Positions 61,788 to 64,000 of a stretch of 64,000 bases of DNA are shown piece after piece. Positions within the stretch are counted from its first letter, which is position 1; each line of letters begins with the position of its first letter. Below the pieces are notes generated by a model. That model saw nothing but the letters and a program-made list of their open reading frames with translations, was not told where the DNA came from and searched no databases. The position numbers were made by a program, and so were the translations under genes. The DNA is from JAIYDJ01 sp031400505 (lineage in GTDB: Bacteria > Pseudomonadota > Alphaproteobacteria > Rhodobacterales > Rhodobacteraceae). The stretch is from assembly GCA_031400505.1 (NCBI GenBank), contig JANNPZ010000043.1, forward strand, positions 103,996 through 167,995. The letters are read 5' to 3'.

Positions 61788-62687
61788 ATGCATTACGGAT
61801 ACATCGGCCTTGGCAATCTGGGGGCGGCCTGTGCGGGCTGTCTGGTGAAGGCTGGGTTCACCGTGACGGTCTTTGACCTGAACCCGGCACTTGCCGCCCC
61901 TCTCGTGGCGATGGGGACGACGCTGGCCCCCAGTGCCGAGGCGCTCGCGGCATCGGTTGACCATGTGATCACCTGCCTGCCGTCGCCTGCGGTGTCGGAA
62001 AAGGTGCTGCGCAACATCCTGCCTCACATGAAGCCAGGGGCGTCCTGGGTAGAGATGTCAACGCTGGGCCGCGACGAGGTTCTGAAACTGGCAGCCGTGG
62101 CCGCCGAGGCGGGCGTGCGGATGATGGAATTGCCGGTCACGGGGGGCGTGCATCTGGCCTATCAGGGCAAGATCACCATGCTGGCGGGGGGCGACCGCGA
62201 CTTGTTCGACCTGCATCACGGGGCGATGCAGGCGATGGGCGACCGGATTTTCCACATGGGGCCCTTGGGATCGTCCTGCATCATCAAGGTGATCACCAAC
62301 ATGCTGGCCTTCATTCACCTCAAGGCCTGCGGCGAGGCGCTGATGCTGGCCAAGCGGGGGGGATTGGATCTTGCGCAGTCCTGGCACGCCATTCAGGCGT
62401 CGTCGGGCAATTCATTCGTGCATGAAACCGAAGGGGCGCTGATCCTGAACGGGTCGTATGACATCGCGTTCAACGTCGATCTGGCGCTGAAGGATCTGGG
62501 GTTTGCGCTCGGCTTCGGGCGTGAATTCGGGGTGCCGCTGGAATTGGCGTCCATCACCAACCAGACCTATATCGCGGCCAAGGCGGCCTATGGCGGCGAG
62601 GCACAGTCGCCGATGATCGCCAAGCTGCTGGAAGACCTGCTGGGCACCGATCTGCGGGCGGACGGCTTTCCGGCTCGGCTGGAATAG
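61788..62687 (+). CDS. NAD-binding 3-hydroxyisobutyrate/beta-hydroxyacid dehydrogenase-like protein
   Basis: A 299-residue beta-hydroxyacid dehydrogenase. The Rossmann motif is MHYGYIGLGNLGAACAGCLV, and PVTGGVHLAYQGKITMLAGG is the substrate-binding G-G pattern. Catalytic Lys sits in IIKVITNMLAFIHLKACGEA. It would oxidise a beta-hydroxy acid with NAD. A 57-base GC-rich gap follows the aldehyde dehydrogenase; the PLP enzyme begins 3 bases downstream. Substrate unknown. Confidence 0.9.
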   Translation: MHYGYIGLGNLGAACAGCLVKAGFTVTVFDLNPALAAPLVAMGTTLAPSAEALAASVDHVITCLPSPAVSEKVLRNILPHMKPGASWVEMSTLGRDEVLKLAAVAAEAGVRMMELPVTGGVHLAYQGKITMLAGGDRDLFDLHHGAMQAMGDRIFHMGPLGSSCIIKVITNMLAFIHLKACGEALMLAKRGGLDLAQSWHAIQASSGNSFVHETEGALILNGSYDIAFNVDLALKDLGFALGFGREFGVPLELASITNQTYIAAKAAYGGEAQSPMIAKLLEDLLGTDLRADGFPARLE

Positions 62688-62690
62688 CGC

Positions 62691-63797
62691 ATGGACAAGA
62701 TCACCCAGGGTCGCATGGCAGCGATGCTGCATCACCGCAGCAAGTCCCTGCAACCCGGCGATCCGATCGTGGCGGGGATCATCAGTTCGGCCACCTATCA
62801 CAGCCCCGATGTGCCGGGGCTGAGCCATGTCTATGGCCGCTCGGGCATGCCGACATGGGAGGCGCTCGAGGCGCAGTTGGGCATCCTTGAGGATGCCGAA
62901 TGCGTGACCTTTCCCAGCGGCATGGGCGCGATATCGGCGGCGCTTTTTGCCGGTCTTGGGGCAGGCAAGCGGGTGTTGATCCCGTCGGACGGCTACTATG
63001 TCACGCGGCTGTTGTCGGGGCAGGTGCTGGCGCAGTACGGCGTCGAGGTGGTCGAGGTGGCGACCCGTGACATCGAAACAGCCGAGATGACGGGGGCATC
63101 GGTGGTCTATATCGAGACGCCGTCCAATCCGGGGCTGGAGGTCTGCGACATTGCCTTGGTGTCCGCACGGGCCCATGCGGCGGGGGCGATCGTGATCGTC
63201 GACAACACCACGATGACACCGCTGTTGCAGCGCCCCCTGGACCTTGGAGCGGATGTGGTGGTGGCCGCAGACACCAAGGCGCCCGCTGGCCATTCCGATG
63301 TGCTGTTTGGCCATGTGGCCAGCCGGGATGCAGCGTTCATGGCCCGCGTGCGCGACTGGCGGCGTCTGTCGGGCGGGGTGCCGGGGGCGTTCGAGGCGTG
63401 GCTGGTGCATCGCGGCATCGAAACGCTGGAGGTGCGGCTGGAGCGGATGTGTGCCTCCGCCGGGATCGTCGCTGGGCGGCTGGCCGAACATCCGGGTGTG
63501 GCGAATGTGCGCTATCCCGGTCTGTCGCAGGACCCGTCGCATGCGGTGGCCAAGCGGCAGATGGCGGGGTTCGGGTTTTTGATCGGGTTCGAGTTGCCGG
63601 ATGCAGAGCGGGCCGAGCGCTTTCTGACCGAATGTTCACTTATCGCGCAGGCCACCAGTTTCGGGTCCACGCACACATCAGGCGAGCGGCGGGTGCGCTG
63701 GGGCGATGCGGTGCCGAAGGGGTTCATCCGGCTGTCGGTCGGGCTGGAGCCGGTCGAGGCGTTGTGGGCGGCGGTGGATGCGGCCTTGCGCGGCTAG
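62691..63797 (+). CDS. PLP-dependent Cys/Met-metabolism-type lyase
   Basis: A 368-residue fold-type I enzyme of the cystathionine-gamma-synthase/lyase family. The Schiff-base Lys196 is in ADTKAPAGHSDVLFG (usually TKY.GHSD; here the Tyr is Ala), Asp171 binds the cofactor ring (IVDNT), and YGRSGMPTWEALEAQL is the N-terminal block. Loss of Tyr and the operon context suggest a substrate other than cystathionine. Last gene of the operon; an IS630-type fragment follows. Confidence 0.87.
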   Translation: MDKITQGRMAAMLHHRSKSLQPGDPIVAGIISSATYHSPDVPGLSHVYGRSGMPTWEALEAQLGILEDAECVTFPSGMGAISAALFAGLGAGKRVLIPSDGYYVTRLLSGQVLAQYGVEVVEVATRDIETAEMTGASVVYIETPSNPGLEVCDIALVSARAHAAGAIVIVDNTTMTPLLQRPLDLGADVVVAADTKAPAGHSDVLFGHVASRDAAFMARVRDWRRLSGGVPGAFEAWLVHRGIETLEVRLERMCASAGIVAGRLAEHPGVANVRYPGLSQDPSHAVAKRQMAGFGFLIGFELPDAERAERFLTECSLIAQATSFGSTHTSGERRVRWGDAVPKGFIRLSVGLEPVEALWAAVDAALRG

Positions 63798-63813
63798 AGC
63801 ATTTGGCCGGAAA

Positions 63814-63866
63814 GGGGGGGCCGTCTGCCCCCGCCTGCCTGCGGCATTCACCCCCCCTGAGGTTCT
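63814..63866 (+). repeat. Intergenic repeat, copy 4, after the last operon gene
   Basis: GGGGGC (63816-63821) and GCCCCC (63827-63832) form a hairpin, then CGGCATTCACCCCCC precedes GAGGTTCT. The layout (G/C hairpin, spacer, run of C, then a GAGG or GCGG block) resembles copy 1 at 20256; the GGATATTT tail is not retained. It probably ends the operon transcript. Confidence 0.5.
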
Positions 63867-63868
63867 TA

Positions 63869-64000
63869 GAGCGTGTCGCGTTCAATTCAAACGATAGCCA
63901 GCGGCGGTGAAGTAGTTTCGGCATTCTTTCGGCTGGAACAGGTCGCATACTGCAGCGATCTTTTTGCACAATGCAGTGTAGGTTCTGGCAGCGGCTTTCC
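63869..64000 (-). mobile_element. Right-edge fragment of an IS630-type insertion sequence
   Basis: GAGCGTGTCGCGTTCAATTC (63869-63888) is a likely terminal inverted repeat beginning next to a TA dinucleotide (63867-63868), the target IS630 elements duplicate. The transposase 3' end (63882 onward) overlaps it. The rest lies beyond the window. Confidence 0.6.
63882..64000 (-). CDS. IS630-family transposase, C-terminal part
   Basis: Reading the minus strand gives 38 residues before the TGA at 63882: KAAARTYTALCKKIAAVCDL then FQPKECRNYFTAAGYRLN. The end block (DxFxPxEC.NYF..AGY) is the standard C-terminus of IS630-type DDE transposases. The frame has no stop up to the window edge, so the gene is cut by the window, not by mutation as far as can be seen. 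It is downstream of the catabolic operon and convergent with it. Confidence 0.75.
   Translation of the reverse strand, partial: KAAARTYTALCKKIAAVCDLFQPKECRNYFTAAGYRLN

Overview
The window is GC-rich chromosomal DNA of an alphaproteobacterium, almost certainly of the order Rhodobacterales (Rhodobacter/Roseobacter group). The reasons are the protein types and their arrangement: a glnB-glnA pair, a DksA with a single zinc-finger cysteine, a ribosomal S6 with a Gly/Arg tail, orphan fliG, a GntR-regulated C-P lyase cluster, two large FAD/GcvT oxidoreductases, and a recurring intergenic repeat containing GGATATTT followed by AAGATGAA. Assignments rest on reading the sequence and on family knowledge; no database search was run.

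Left part (1-32.7 kb), mostly housekeeping: the start of glnA and glnB; nnr (NAD(P)HX repair); a stand-alone degenerate Hint protein; tRNA-Leu(UAG); tig; an EamA permease; a GSU2403-type nucleotidyltransferase-fold gene preceded by two large inverted repeats; rpsF-rpsR-rplI; a YceI gene convergent with a cytochrome b561-YceI fusion; fabD-fabG-acpP; an ureohydrolase; a same-strand run of MoxR ATPase, DUF2927 lipoprotein, 56-aa membrane protein, CoxE-type VWA protein and M48 protease; dksA; a flavin monooxygenase; aconitase; a DUF1223 protein; an LpxL-type acyltransferase; a second EamA permease; fliG; a 49-aa secreted protein; purB; small proteins; a Nudix hydrolase; a deacetylase-like protein and Kdo transferase waaA.

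Central part (32.8-48.8 kb), a phosphonate locus: a Pho-box-like site, then phnC-phnD-phnE1-phnE2 (uptake) and a hexapeptide acetyltransferase. On the other strand lie phnM1 and the repressor gene phnF. Divergent from phnF runs phnG-H-I-J-[VOC protein]-K-[CorA]-L-N, tightly packed and partly translationally coupled. DUF1045 (2H phosphoesterase fold) follows on the opposite strand, and phnM2 is divergent from it across a perfect 20-bp palindrome. A CHAD-domain gene closes the region. phnP and phnO are not seen; two phnM genes are. The products would import phosphonates, attach them to ribose triphosphate, remove diphosphate, cleave the C-P bond (PhnGHIJK) and recycle the cyclic ribose phosphate.

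Right part (48.9-63.8 kb), a probable catabolic locus for methylated amines or related compounds: an enolase-superfamily enzyme, an SDR and a PHP phosphoesterase-like protein; a LysR regulator; then a same-strand run of FAD/GcvT oxidoreductase 1, MDR reductase, FAD/GcvT oxidoreductase 2, an MttB-family methyltransferase, aldehyde dehydrogenase, a 3-hydroxyisobutyrate-dehydrogenase-like protein and a PLP lyase-like enzyme. No corrinoid protein is present in the window. The substrate is unknown, and this is the best candidate for an undescribed pathway here. The right edge holds the 3' end of an IS630-type transposase.
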